Assembly: GCA_002425405.1 (NCBI GenBank)
Contig: DIME01000011.1
Location: forward strand, 1-36,406
DNA: 36,406 nt
Direction of reading: 5' to 3'
Source of the DNA: Candidatus Accumulibacter vicinus
Lineage (GTDB): Bacteria; Pseudomonadota; Gammaproteobacteria; Burkholderiales; Rhodocyclaceae
Shown: positions 1 through 7,841 of the stretch, in pieces
How the letters are laid out: every line of letters begins with the position of its first letter
How positions within the stretch are numbered: position 1 is the stretch's first letter
Made by a program: the position numbers and the translations under genes
Notes under the pieces: generated by a model
Told to the model about the DNA's origin: nothing
Seen by the model: the letters and a program-made list of their open reading frames with translations, nothing else
Databases searched by the model: none

Positions 1-87
1 AAGCCGCCCGCCACCGTCCGCAAGGCGCCCACTCCAGCCGCTGCGCCGGCGCCGGCCAGTAAACCGTCGAACGTCGAACTCTTCTGA
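1..87 (+). CDS. C-terminal end of an unidentified protein (partial)
   Basis: The window opens inside a reading frame that runs 28 codons to a TGA at 85-87. The tail is rich in Ala, Pro and Lys and ends in SNVELF. It looks like a disordered, basic C-terminal extension, but is too short to assign to a family. It converges on the DUF3299 gene, whose stop lies 21 bp away, and no obvious terminator hairpin separates them. Confidence 0.5.
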   Translation, partial: KPPATVRKAPTPAAAPAPASKPSNVELF

Positions 88-108
88 GCCGCCACCCTCC
101 CCGTTTCG

Positions 109-735
109 TCAGGGTTTGCTGTAGGGCGTGACCAGTTCGCCCTGCATCCGGTATCCGGAAGCGCCCCAGGGCGAGTCGGAACGGGCGATGGCCAGTGCCC
201 CGCTGACCCACACCGCGGCCATGCTCTGCAGGCCTTTCAGCGGTTTGGCGAGGATCACATGGATGATCTGGTTGGCGGGCGGTGGCGGCACGTGAATACA
301 GGCGCCGAAATAGGGGACGAGCAGGAACTCGGAAACCTCGTCGCCCTTCTTTTCCAGCACTACCATGAAGCCGGCGATGCGGATGCGCTGACCGCGCAGG
401 GATTGCTCGACGGGGGCGTTGTCCCAGCTTTCCCGGAGCCGCTGCAGTGCCTCCATGGCGCGCGGGTCGGAATCCTTGAGCGTGCGCAGGTCGAGCCCCT
501 TGAAAGCCTGCTGGGGGTCCCACTCCTTGGGGACCAGTGCGTCCCACGGCGTCTCCTGGTAAACCGCCGCGGGCGCGCTGGCCGATTTCGATGGCGACAG
601 GCGATCGCCGACACGATAATCGCTGCGCGCATCGGCAGCGCAGGCGCTGCCGGCAAGGCTCAAGGACAAGGCGGTTAGCAGCGCAAGACTGGCCACGGCC
701 GCGATCGGGCCAGAAAAGAACGCAAGGATTCGCAT
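109..735 (-). CDS. DUF3299 periplasmic protein, last gene of the zinc operon
   Basis: This 208-residue protein has an N-terminal hydrophobic stretch (about residues 9-30) ending in a Cys-Ala region, consistent with export by a signal peptide. The C-terminal half carries the DUF3299 hallmark GACIHVPPPPANQ at about residue 145, preceded by an RIRIAGFMVVLE strand. Family members are small periplasmic proteins of unknown mechanism that often sit next to FtsX-type ABC transporters in zinc-responsive operons. The start is supported by an AAAGGA ribosome site that overlaps the stop of the upstream permease. Translation is therefore probably coupled. The domain call is firm; a role in zinc homeostasis is inferred from the operon. 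Confidence 0.8.
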   Translation of the reverse strand: MRILAFFSGPIAAVASLALLTALSLSLAGSACAADARSDYRVGDRLSPSKSASAPAAVYQETPWDALVPKEWDPQQAFKGLDLRTLKDSDPRAMEALQRLRESWDNAPVEQSLRGQRIRIAGFMVVLEKKGDEVSEFLLVPYFGACIHVPPPPANQIIHVILAKPLKGLQSMAAVWVSGALAIARSDSPWGASGYRMQGELVTPYSKP

Positions 736-747
736 GCGGGGGGTCCT

Positions 748-2010
748 TTACAGGCGGGGAGTCAGGCCATCGGCCAGAGAAATTCGGTAAGCACGGTAGC
801 CCGGCAGCAGACTGGCGACCAGGCCAACGGCGACGACGGCGCCGAGGAGGGCCAGTTCATCGGACGAAATCCAGCGGGCGCGGATTGCCAGCCCGTAATG
901 CGCCTGCGCGAGCGGGCCCAGCAGCGCGGTCAGCAGGGCCAGCAGGGCGGCTCCGAGCAGCGCGCCGAGGACGGTGACGAACAGGCCTTCCGCAGTCAGC
1001 AGGACAAAGATTTCGCTCGGCCGCGCGCCCACCGAACGGAGGATGGCGAGTTCGCGCCGTCGTTCACCGAGGCCGGCGAGGACGACTGCCACCAGCCCGG
1101 CCAGACCGACCGCCACGACCATCGCCGAGACGGCGAGCAAGGTTCGCTCGGCGATGCCGACCACCTGCCAGAGCTGATCGAGCGCGACGCCCGGCAGTAC
1201 CGCCAGCAGGGGCTCGGCAGAACGGGTGTTGAGGTCGCGCTGCACCTTGAACACCGCCGCGCGGCTTTTCAGTCCCACCAGCACGGCAGTGATTTCCTGC
1301 GGCGTCAGATCGAACTTGCGTACGTATTCGGCGGGGATCGACAGGCCCGGCAAGGGCGCGCCGCCCTGCCAGTCGAGGTGGATGGCCTGCATCGCTTCGA
1401 GGCTGATATGGACGCTGCGGTCCACCGGCGTTCCGGTTGGGGCGAGGATGCCGACCACCGTGAACGGCTTGTCGGTGTGTTCGGCCAGGCTGACGTCGCC
1501 CATGCCGTGACTGAGGACGATCCGATTGCCGGGACGGTAGCCCAGACGTGCAGCCACCTCGGCGCCAAGCACGGCATCGAAGATCTCTGCAAACGGCTTG
1601 CCTGCCGAGAAAGCGAGGGCCTGCGCATCCCCGTACCGAAAGTGTTCGAAGTAGGCCGACGAAGTGCCGATGACCGGGAAGCCGTGATGCGAATCGCCCA
1701 GCGACAGCGGGATCGACCAGGCGACGGCCGGATTCTCGGCGATCGCGCGGTAGCTTTGCCAGCGGATGTTGTGGGTGGCTTCGCCGAGGCGAAAGACGGC
1801 GTAGAGCATCAACTGCACCGGGCTAGTGCGGGCGCCGACGACCAGGTCGGTGCCGGCAACCGATTGTGCAAAGCTGTTGCGCGCTTCGTGGCGCACGCGC
1901 TCGACGCCGAGCAGCAGGGTGACGCTGAGGGCCACGGCGATCAGCGTCATGCCCAGCGTCAGGCGCCGGTTCCAGGCGCTGCGCGCGGCCAGCAGGAGGA
2001 GCGGACTCAT
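748..2010 (-). CDS. FtsX/MacB-type ABC transporter permease
   Basis: The 420-residue protein has the FtsX architecture. There is one N-terminal membrane helix (about 15-36), a large periplasmic domain (about 40-270), then three C-terminal helices (about 285-312, 335-365 and 385-405). The cytoplasmic loop motif GERRRELAILRSVGARPSEI between helices 2 and 3 is typical of LolC/MacB/FtsX permeases, which couple ATP hydrolysis to extraction or movement of periplasmic substrates rather than to channel transport. It overlaps the ATPase gene by 4 bp (ATGA), so the two form one transporter. In Vibrio, comparable DUF2796-linked transporters are Zur-regulated (Zrg system). The substrate cannot be read from the sequence. 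Confidence 0.85.
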   Translation of the reverse strand: MSPLLLLAARSAWNRRLTLGMTLIAVALSVTLLLGVERVRHEARNSFAQSVAGTDLVVGARTSPVQLMLYAVFRLGEATHNIRWQSYRAIAENPAVAWSIPLSLGDSHHGFPVIGTSSAYFEHFRYGDAQALAFSAGKPFAEIFDAVLGAEVAARLGYRPGNRIVLSHGMGDVSLAEHTDKPFTVVGILAPTGTPVDRSVHISLEAMQAIHLDWQGGAPLPGLSIPAEYVRKFDLTPQEITAVLVGLKSRAAVFKVQRDLNTRSAEPLLAVLPGVALDQLWQVVGIAERTLLAVSAMVVAVGLAGLVAVVLAGLGERRRELAILRSVGARPSEIFVLLTAEGLFVTVLGALLGAALLALLTALLGPLAQAHYGLAIRARWISSDELALLGAVVAVGLVASLLPGYRAYRISLADGLTPRL

Positions 2011-2723
2011 GCGGCTCTCCCTTCGCCGCAGGCCGGGCTGATCGACGCCAGCGAGAGCTCGCGGTCGAAACCCACGGCGAGCCGCCGGTCATGACTGACG
2101 AAGAGCAATGTGCTGCCCGCCGCCCGGCACTCGCCAGCGAGGAGCGCGAGGAAGGCTGCCTGCCGCTCGGCGTCGAGGGCCGAGGTCGGTTCGTCGGCAA
2201 TGACGATCTCCGGGCGTCCGATCAGCGCGCGCGCTGCTGCCACGCGCTGCTGCTGGCCGACGCTCAGGCGCGTGACGCCCTGTCGGTGCAGCGCCTCCTC
2301 AAGATCAAGGTGGGCCAGCAAGCGCGCAGCCTCGTCGTGCAGCGAGCCACCGGCCGCCATCGCGCGCGCGCGTCGGCGCGCCGAGAAGCGGCATGACAGG
2401 AGAACGTTATCGACTACCGAAAGATAGGGAATGAGATTGAACTGCTGAAAGACGAAACCGACATGGTCGGCGCGAAAGCGGTCGCGCGCCGAGGGCTTGA
2501 GGCGTGTCAACTCGCTGCCGAGCAGCCTGATCCGCCCAAGCTCGGGCACCAGCACGCCGCCCAACAGCCCGAGCAGGGTGCTCTTGCCGCTGCCGCTCGG
2601 TCCATAAAGGAAAATGCGCTCGCCTGCACGGACCTCGAAGGCCGGAATTTCGAGGCAGAATTCACCTCCCCGCGACCAGCGGAAGCGCAGGTTCTCGATC
2701 TCGATGACGGTTTCCGACGTCAT
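2007..2723 (-). CDS. LolD/MacB-type ABC transporter ATP-binding protein
   Basis: The 238-residue ATPase has a Walker A GPSGSGKST at about residue 40, a Q-loop in FVFQQFNLIPYLSVVDNV, an ABC signature LSVGQQQR, a Walker B IVIADEPTSALD and the H-loop VSHD. The sequence around the Q-loop and signature matches the LolD/MacB class that works with FtsX-type permeases, not the ZnuC class. The permease gene overlaps it by 4 bp. It is the only ATPase in this operon, so the ZnuB-like permease upstream either uses a ZnuC encoded elsewhere or borrows this subunit; the former is more likely on family grounds. Confidence 0.88.
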   Translation of the reverse strand: MTSETVIEIENLRFRWSRGGEFCLEIPAFEVRAGERIFLYGPSGSGKSTLLGLLGGVLVPELGRIRLLGSELTRLKPSARDRFRADHVGFVFQQFNLIPYLSVVDNVLLSCRFSARRRARAMAAGGSLHDEAARLLAHLDLEEALHRQGVTRLSVGQQQRVAAARALIGRPEIVIADEPTSALDAERQAAFLALLAGECRAAGSTLLFVSHDRRLAVGFDRELSLASISPACGEGRAA

Positions 2724-2729
2724 TCCGGC

Positions 2730-3251
2730 CTACCAGGCGATGCGCCGTTGCTGTGGCGAGAGTCGGACAGCCGATTGTCCGCGTGGCCCCGCCACCTGCG
2801 CGTCAACTCGCTGCAGCCTCGGGAAAGCCTGAAACAGACCGACTTCGAGCGCACGCAGGGCTTCGGGATGCTCGCAGCGAAAAACGAACTCGCCATCGAG
2901 GTCGGCATGGCCGTCACCGGCGGACGGCTTCGTCGGCTCCAGCACCGGCGATTCCAGTTTCACCGACAGCGGTGTGCAGGCGGCGGCCGGCGAGGCGATG
3001 AACAGGCTGGCCGGTTGATTGAGGCGTTCAGCCATTGCACGCACGGCGGCTTTCTGCTTTTCGGTACGGGGCGCGTGTTCGAAACCGACGAAGTTGTTGA
3101 GCGGGCTTTCGAGGTTCAGCGTCAGGTTCTTGCCGTCGATGGCCACCTGCAGGCTGGCGGCACCATGCACGTGGGCGGCGGGTTCGCCGGCAGCGGCGGA
3201 AAGCGGCCACAGACAGACGCTGGCGATGAAGAGGCAGGGTAAGCGGTTCAT
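2730..3251 (-). CDS. zrgA: DUF2796 periplasmic protein, ZrgA-like
   Basis: A 173-residue protein with a signal peptide (MNRLPCLFIASVCLWPLSAAAG) followed by the AHVHGAASLQVAIDG segment diagnostic of DUF2796. It has two clusters of possible metal ligands: the early His-x-His, and a GDGHADLDGEFVFRCEHPEAL stretch near residue 130. In Vibrio the DUF2796 protein ZrgA belongs to a Zur-controlled zinc-uptake locus with an ABC transporter. The start at 3251 gives a proper signal peptide and a 4-bp overlap with the ZnuB-like gene; longer in-frame extensions lack both. The family call is good. Zinc binding is inferred from the family and from the residues. Confidence 0.83.
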   Translation of the reverse strand: MNRLPCLFIASVCLWPLSAAAGEPAAHVHGAASLQVAIDGKNLTLNLESPLNNFVGFEHAPRTEKQKAAVRAMAERLNQPASLFIASPAAACTPLSVKLESPVLEPTKPSAGDGHADLDGEFVFRCEHPEALRALEVGLFQAFPRLQRVDAQVAGPRGQSAVRLSPQQRRIAW

Positions 3252-4018
3252 GGTAGAGATTCCTTGATCAGTTGTGTGGAGACTGCGTATCCCCCCAGCG
3301 CGAGGGCCGCCATCAGCCAGACGATGGTCGGACCGCTCGGCAGATCGAGTGCCGTCGACACCAGCAGTCCACTGGCGTAAGCGAAGATGCCGAGCAGCCA
3401 GGCAGCAGCAAGCCGGCCCTGCAGCATGCGCCGGGTCGCCAGCGGCGGAACGATCAGCGTCGCGAAAACGAGATACAGACCGACCAGTTGCACGGATACC
3501 GTGACGGCGATGGCGAACAACCCATAAAAGCCGGCGCGTCCCAAGCGTTCGCGCCAGCCGAACCAGAGCACGAGGATCACCATGTAGACCACGGCGTGCC
3601 ACAGCAGCCGGCTCGGCTGCACCCAGAGAATCTGTCCGATCAGCAGGTCGCGCAGATGCTCGCTGCCGTGAACGTTGCTGGCCAGCAGCAACACGCCGCC
3701 GCTGGCCGCAAGAACGAAGACGACTCCGATGGTCGCCTCCTGCACCTCCGGCCAGATGCGCTCGGTCCAGGTCAGAAGCAAGGCGCCGGCGAGTGCCGCC
3801 GCCAGCGCCGCCACCTGCACGGCAGCCCCTTCCGGCTCGAATCCGAGCTGATCGGCGATCAGCACGCCGCAGCCGGCGATCTGCGCGATCGCCAGATCAA
3901 TGAAGACGATGCCACGCGCGAGAACCTGCATGCCGAGCGGCACATGCGTTGCCGTTACCAGCACCCCGGCGACGAAGGCCGGCAGCAGGATCGATGGGTC
4001 AAACACGCCTGGATTCAT
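3248..4018 (-). CDS. znuB: ZnuB-like metal ABC transporter permease
   Basis: The 256-residue protein is almost entirely hydrophobic, with about seven to eight helices, as expected for ABC-3 family permeases (ZnuB, MntB, ZurM). Typical features are LARGIVFIDLAIAQIAGCGV near residue 33 and the FATLIVPPLATRRM loop near residue 190. It should form the inner-membrane channel for zinc delivered by the upstream ZnuA-like protein. It overlaps znuA and the DUF2796 gene by 4 bp each, so the block is tightly coupled. No znuC lies nearby. Zinc rather than manganese is preferred because of the DUF2796/DUF3299 neighbours and the candidate Zur operator. Confidence 0.85.
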   Translation of the reverse strand: MNPGVFDPSILLPAFVAGVLVTATHVPLGMQVLARGIVFIDLAIAQIAGCGVLIADQLGFEPEGAAVQVAALAAALAGALLLTWTERIWPEVQEATIGVVFVLAASGGVLLLASNVHGSEHLRDLLIGQILWVQPSRLLWHAVVYMVILVLWFGWRERLGRAGFYGLFAIAVTVSVQLVGLYLVFATLIVPPLATRRMLQGRLAAAWLLGIFAYASGLLVSTALDLPSGPTIVWLMAALALGGYAVSTQLIKESLP

Positions 4019-4923
4019 TGGCCGCCTTTTTGCAGCCGCTGGATGGTGTCATCGAAGAGTCCGAAGAGATCCTTTGCCGAATCGTCCCCGCCGACGGTGA
4101 AGGGCAGGACCACGGGAGGGATCTTCGCACGTTCGGCGATCCACCGCGATGCCCGGTCGCTCTGGTACGCCGCGCGGACGACCATCCTGGCCGGCTGCCG
4201 TTGCAGCAGGGCGAGGACTGCCGAGAGGTGCTGGGTGGTCGGCTCGATCCCCGGCTTGGGTTCGAGTGCGGCCACCTGCTGCAATCCCAGCCAGGCATTG
4301 AGGTAGGCAAATGCGTTATGGTGGACGACGATGGCGGTACCACGCAGCGACGAGGCCCGCTTCTCCCATTGGGCGATCGCCGTGCTCCAGCGTTCTGCGA
4401 ATGCCTTGTGGCGCGCCTGGTAATACGCGGCATTGGCCGGGTCCAGATCCGCCAGACGGGCGGCGAGCGGCGCAGCCACGCGCGCGATGTTGTGCGGGTC
4501 GAGCTGGATGTGCGGATTGCCGGCCGGATGCACATCACCGTCGGCGCGGTCGAGGCGCAGCGGCTTTTCGAGCATGCTGACAAAGGCCGTTGCTTCCAGG
4601 TAGCCGGGCTGGCCGGGTTGCACGCGTGGATTGCCGGCCTGCCGCAGGAGCAGCGGCAACCAGCCCACTTCCAGCTCGGCGCCGGTGGCGATCACCAGGT
4701 CGGCGCTGCGCGCCCGTGCGATCAGGCTGGGTTTCGCTTCGACGTGGTGCGGATCCTGCAAGGCGTTCGTCGCGGCGTAGACCTTCACCTGGTCGCCGCC
4801 GAGTTCCTCGGCGAGGGCACCCCACTCGGGAACGCTGGCGAAAATGTTGAGCGCAGCCAGCACCGGCATCGCGAGAAGCGTCAGCACGAGACCCAGGAGG
4901 AAGGACCTGAAATGTCTTTTCAT
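4015..4923 (-). CDS. znuA: ZnuA-like periplasmic metal-binding protein
   Basis: A 302-residue cluster A-1 (ZnuA/TroA) solute-binding protein. The signal peptide is MKRHFRSFLLGLVLTLLAMP. Expected metal ligands are the His of DPHHVEAKPSL (about residue 60), the His of NPHIQLDP (about 135) and the His of IVVHHNAFAYL (about 200), with an acidic ligand probably in the C-terminal lobe. The long His/Asp-rich loop of classical ZnuA is absent; only a short GDVHPAGNPH remains. The start at 4923 has a GAGGAGA ribosome site a few bases upstream and gives a clean signal peptide. It is the binding partner of the ZnuB-like permease. Confidence 0.87.
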   Translation of the reverse strand: MKRHFRSFLLGLVLTLLAMPVLAALNIFASVPEWGALAEELGGDQVKVYAATNALQDPHHVEAKPSLIARARSADLVIATGAELEVGWLPLLLRQAGNPRVQPGQPGYLEATAFVSMLEKPLRLDRADGDVHPAGNPHIQLDPHNIARVAAPLAARLADLDPANAAYYQARHKAFAERWSTAIAQWEKRASSLRGTAIVVHHNAFAYLNAWLGLQQVAALEPKPGIEPTTQHLSAVLALLQRQPARMVVRAAYQSDRASRWIAERAKIPPVVLPFTVGGDDSAKDLFGLFDDTIQRLQKGGQ

Positions 4924-4936
4924 GGTCTCTCCTCGC

Positions 4937-6319
4937 TCAGTAACTGTGCGCACCATGCGCGCCCAGGGTCAGGATGTACTGGACGAACAGGATGTTGTCG
5001 GTGAAGTCGGGTTGCAGCTTGCTCTGCTGATACTGGATGCGAAAGCGGCTGAATTCGGACGGCGTGTAGTCGAACATCAGCGAGTAGCGCTTCGGATTGA
5101 ACGACGAAGCGCCCAGGTAGTCGGCGTTGCCGCCGTAGTCGACCCGTCCGGGATCGAGGGAGTCGTAACGCGCTCCCACCCGCCACTCGGGCATGAACTG
5201 GTAGACCCCCTGCACATAGAAACCATTCTGCCGCGAAGTATTCCTTGCCGTGTTGGTCAGACCGAGCGCGCCGTCGCTGTCGTAGCGCAGGTCGCCGCGT
5301 TCCTTGCGCCAGAAGTACTCGCCCTGCAGCTTGAAGAGGGTTTCCCTGGCGTTGCCGTTGGGCGCGTACTTCCAGACGAAATCGGCGATCGCGACCTGGC
5401 TGCGGCCGCTGAATTCCAGTTGGGCCGGATTGCCGTTGCGGTCGATTTCCGTATGGGTCCGTTCGTTCGGTCGCAGTGTGAGCCACGACAGACCGGCCCG
5501 CCAACTGTTACTGACGTCGATGTCGCCACCGACATGTGCGTGCAGCGCGCCACCGCCGATGCCGTTGCGGCCACTGCTGCGTTCGCTGCCGGGAAAACTC
5601 GATCCGTCGCCGACTTCGGCGCCGAACTGCAGATAGGTGTCGGTCGGTGCAAGCCATTTCACCTGCAGGCCGTCGTTCCTGAACTGGCCTCCGAAAAAGG
5701 CCTGATAGACCAGCGGCGCATCATAGAAATCCCAGGCATGCTGGTGCTGGTCGTTGAGGTAGCCGACGCTCGACAGGAAGCGACCGAACTTCGGCGTCAC
5801 GCCGCCGGGTAGGGCCGTGAACACGCCGTACGCTTCCTCGACCTCGACGTTGTTGTCCGGCGTCAGGGCAAGGATCAGATTGCCGAAGAACTTGTGGTCG
5901 ACGTTGGCGGAGAATCCCAGTTCCGATTCCGCGATGCTGAAGCCGCGTTTGCCGGGGCCGATGTCGCCGCTCGGGACGAAACCGGCGATCGCGTACTTGT
6001 CCGGGTCCTTCGACTGGTTGATGTAAGCGCCCTGCAGTACGGCATAAATGGCGGGATTGAAGGCGCTGTTGCCGGCGCTGACGGCCGCTGGCGTTGCCGC
6101 CGGCGAAGCGGCCGGCGGCGGCGCCGGGGCCTTGGCGCTCCTCGCCTCGGCCTCCTGCAAGCGGCGATCGAGGGCCTCGATGCGGGCTTCGTAGCTTTGT
6201 TTCAGTTGCTGGATCTGCGCCTGGATCTCGGCGAGTTCGGCGTCGCTGGCGGCAGCTACCGGGGGCGCGCCGAGCAGCGCCAGCGCGCATGCGCCGGATA
6301 CCTGAATGAATCTGGACAT
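4937..6319 (-). CDS. Outer-membrane porin-like beta-barrel with N-terminal coiled coil
   Basis: A 460-residue protein with a signal peptide ending near AAAS, then a coiled coil (about 28-62, ELAEIQAQIQQLKQSYEAR), an Ala/Pro-rich linker and a long region of alternating amphipathic strands typical of 16-strand porins of the OprP/OprO type. The barrel is Asn/Asp/Tyr rich. It ends in TLGAHGAHSY rather than the usual Phe. It lies 13 bp upstream of znuA in the same direction, so it probably lets zinc or a zinc chelate across the outer membrane. The barrel class is inferred from strand pattern and length; the substrate is inferred from context. Confidence 0.72.
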   Translation of the reverse strand: MSRFIQVSGACALALLGAPPVAAASDAELAEIQAQIQQLKQSYEARIEALDRRLQEAEARSAKAPAPPPAASPAATPAAVSAGNSAFNPAIYAVLQGAYINQSKDPDKYAIAGFVPSGDIGPGKRGFSIAESELGFSANVDHKFFGNLILALTPDNNVEVEEAYGVFTALPGGVTPKFGRFLSSVGYLNDQHQHAWDFYDAPLVYQAFFGGQFRNDGLQVKWLAPTDTYLQFGAEVGDGSSFPGSERSSGRNGIGGGALHAHVGGDIDVSNSWRAGLSWLTLRPNERTHTEIDRNGNPAQLEFSGRSQVAIADFVWKYAPNGNARETLFKLQGEYFWRKERGDLRYDSDGALGLTNTARNTSRQNGFYVQGVYQFMPEWRVGARYDSLDPGRVDYGGNADYLGASSFNPKRYSLMFDYTPSEFSRFRIQYQQSKLQPDFTDNILFVQYILTLGAHGAHSY

Positions 6320-6382
6320 GCTTCTTCATCCTCTAAACGTGGTTGATCTTCGCCGGCCCGGAGGGCGGCGAAACCGGACGGT

Positions 6383-6697
6383 TCAGAGTTGCGCGGGCGG
6401 GGCGCGACTGGAATAGTAGGCGGGAACGCCGGCCGGGCGGATGGCCGTGCGAGCGTCGACCAGGACGAAGTCGCCCAGCGTTTGGTCAAGCGGCGGCGGG
6501 TGGCCTGGTGCGGCATTGGCCGCTGCAGCGAGCAACAGACACTCGACGCAGAGCGCATCGCTGTCCGGGTCCTGCAACCCCTTTCCCTGCATGGCCTGCC
6601 GCCATTCGGCGAGATGCTCCAGCTCGTGCCACCGCACCTCGTGCTGCACGCCGAGCAACAGGAGAGCCATGACCACCGCCAGAATATTGCGAAGCAT
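6383..6697 (-). CDS. DUF2946-like small membrane protein, first gene of the zinc operon
   Basis: Starting at 6697 the product is 104 residues: one N-terminal hydrophobic segment (MLRNILAVVMALLLLGV), then a His/Glu-rich stretch (HEVRWHELEH) and a Cys-x-x-Cys followed by a hydrophobic patch (CVECLLLAAAANA). This resembles DUF2946 proteins, which are small and metal-associated by context. In-frame starts at 6760 and 6775 would add an arginine-rich leader, and no candidate has a strong ribosome site, so the start is uncertain. It lies 63 bp upstream of the porin gene and about 250 bp downstream of the palindromic operator. A role as a metal-binding accessory protein is inferred. Confidence 0.55.
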   Translation of the reverse strand: MLRNILAVVMALLLLGVQHEVRWHELEHLAEWRQAMQGKGLQDPDSDALCVECLLLAAAANAAPGHPPPLDQTLGDFVLVDARTAIRPAGVPAYYSSRAPPAQL

Positions 6698-6947
6698 CGC
6701 GGCTGCCCGCTGCCTGGACAGGGTGGATGATGCCGGGCGACGCCGGGCGGGCGGTTTCATGCGCGCCCGGCCCACGGCTCGGCGGCATGGTCGAATCGCG
6801 GCAGATCAGCGATCTGCTGCCGCTGGCGAGTGTGCAAACACGCAGCAGCCATCGCCGCGCCAGCGTCACGGGTGGCGCCATTGATTGCCGAGAGGACGTA
6901 AGCAGGGGAATGTCTCACGACAGATATGGAAACACAAAACCCTTGCT

Positions 6948-6966
6948 AACGCAACATTGTTGCGTT
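6948..6966. promoter_or_regulatory. Perfect 19-bp palindrome, candidate Zur (Fur-family) operator
   Basis: AACGCAACA-T-TGTTGCGTT is an exact inverted repeat with 9-nt arms and a one-base centre. The length and symmetry fit Fur-family operators, and it sits upstream of the zinc operon. A shorter dyad, TGTTG-C-CAACA, follows at 6971-6981. The core differs from the gammaproteobacterial Zur box (TGTTATA type), so the assignment to Zur rests on position and symmetry. Confidence 0.6.
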
Positions 6967-6986
6967 TACGTGTTGCCAACAGCTAA

Positions 6987-7253
6987 AACCATGATCAAGG
7001 CGAGTCGACGCCGGCCTTCGCCGCCCGCATCGGCTGCGGCCAGGGTGTCAGCGGTATGCTGCACAGTGTGCCGGTGGCGCTGCATGCCTGGCTGTCGCCT
7101 CCCGGGGAGATGCAGGCAGCGCCCACAGCCGCGATCGTTTGCGGTGGCGACACCGACAGCGTGGCCGCCATCGTTGGCGCCCGCGTTGGCCCCGACAGGT
7201 TCCCCGCGCATTTGCTCGATGGCCGCGTACGGTCCTGCTCGGCGAACCCCTAG
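6987..7253 (+). pseudogene. 3' remnant of an ADP-ribosylglycohydrolase gene
   Basis: The frame from 6987 to the TAG at 7251-7253 encodes a fragment matching the C-terminal third of ADP-ribosylglycohydrolase (ARH/DraG-like) proteins. It reads GQGVSGMLHSVPVALHAWL, then CGGDTDSVAAIVGARVG, where the GGDTD motif supplies metal-binding aspartates. A stop (TAA at 6984-6986) precedes it and no N-terminal two thirds are present, so this is a 5'-truncated relic. The last residues (VRSCSANP) no longer look like the family, suggesting decay at the 3' end too. Its tail overlaps the convergent Smr gene by 4 bp. Confidence 0.7.
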
Positions 7254-7819
7254 CGGGATCTGCCGCCCCCCTTCAGCAAAACCCACAAGGCGCCATCACC
7301 ACCGTCGCTGGGTGGTGCGTGGCAGAAGGCCAGCACATCCTTGTAGCGACTTAGCCAGGCCTTGACCAGGTGGCGCAGAACCCCTTCCCGCCCCGGCGAG
7401 CCGTGGCCGCGACCGTGCACGATGCGCAGACAGCGCTTGCCGGCAGCCAGTGCTTCGGCAATGAACAGCGACACCTGCGCGTGCGCCTCGTGGCGATTCA
7501 TGCCATGCAGATCGAGATGATCCTGGATGCTCCAACGACCGCGGCGCAGGTCACGCAACAGGGTGCGCGGCAGCCCGCTGCGCAGGAACGAGTCGGCGCC
7601 GCCAAGGTCGAGCCAGTCGTCGATCGCCAGGGGGGCATGCAGCAGTTGTACCAGAACCGCCGCTTCGTCGAGTTCGCGCTGCCGTGGTCGCGGACTCGGC
7701 TTCGGTGCATCCAGAGTGACCCGATCGAGCTTGCGCAAGGGCGTCGCGCCGTCGACAGCGGCGCGAAAAGCAGCCAGGTCCTCCGGGCTGGGTCGCGGTC
7801 GCAGCGTCATCGCAGACAT
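7250..7819 (-). CDS. Smr-domain protein (putative endonuclease)
   Basis: A 189-residue protein. The C-terminal half (about 95-185) is an Smr domain: LDLHGMNRHEAHAQVSLFI, then CLRIVHGRGHGSPGREGVLR, then the final FCHAPPSDGGDGALWVLLK. The LDLHG and HGRGHGS motifs are those of YdaL/SmrA/SmrB-type proteins, which nick DNA or cleave mRNA at stalled ribosomes. The N-terminal half is basic and lacks a recognised domain. Starts at 7819 or 7810 are both possible; GAGGAG lies close to the first. The gene lies 22 bp downstream of trxB in the same direction. The exact substrate is unknown. Confidence 0.85.
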   Translation of the reverse strand: MSAMTLRPRPSPEDLAAFRAAVDGATPLRKLDRVTLDAPKPSPRPRQRELDEAAVLVQLLHAPLAIDDWLDLGGADSFLRSGLPRTLLRDLRRGRWSIQDHLDLHGMNRHEAHAQVSLFIAEALAAGKRCLRIVHGRGHGSPGREGVLRHLVKAWLSRYKDVLAFCHAPPSDGGDGALWVLLKGGGRSR

Positions 7820-7841
7820 CGCTCCTCACGCCGGCCATGCC

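Noticed and set aside
898..2094. Long plus-strand open frame (398 codons) over the ABC permease
   Set aside because: It is antisense to a well-conserved permease, has a composition typical of mirrored GC-rich codons and shows no domain.
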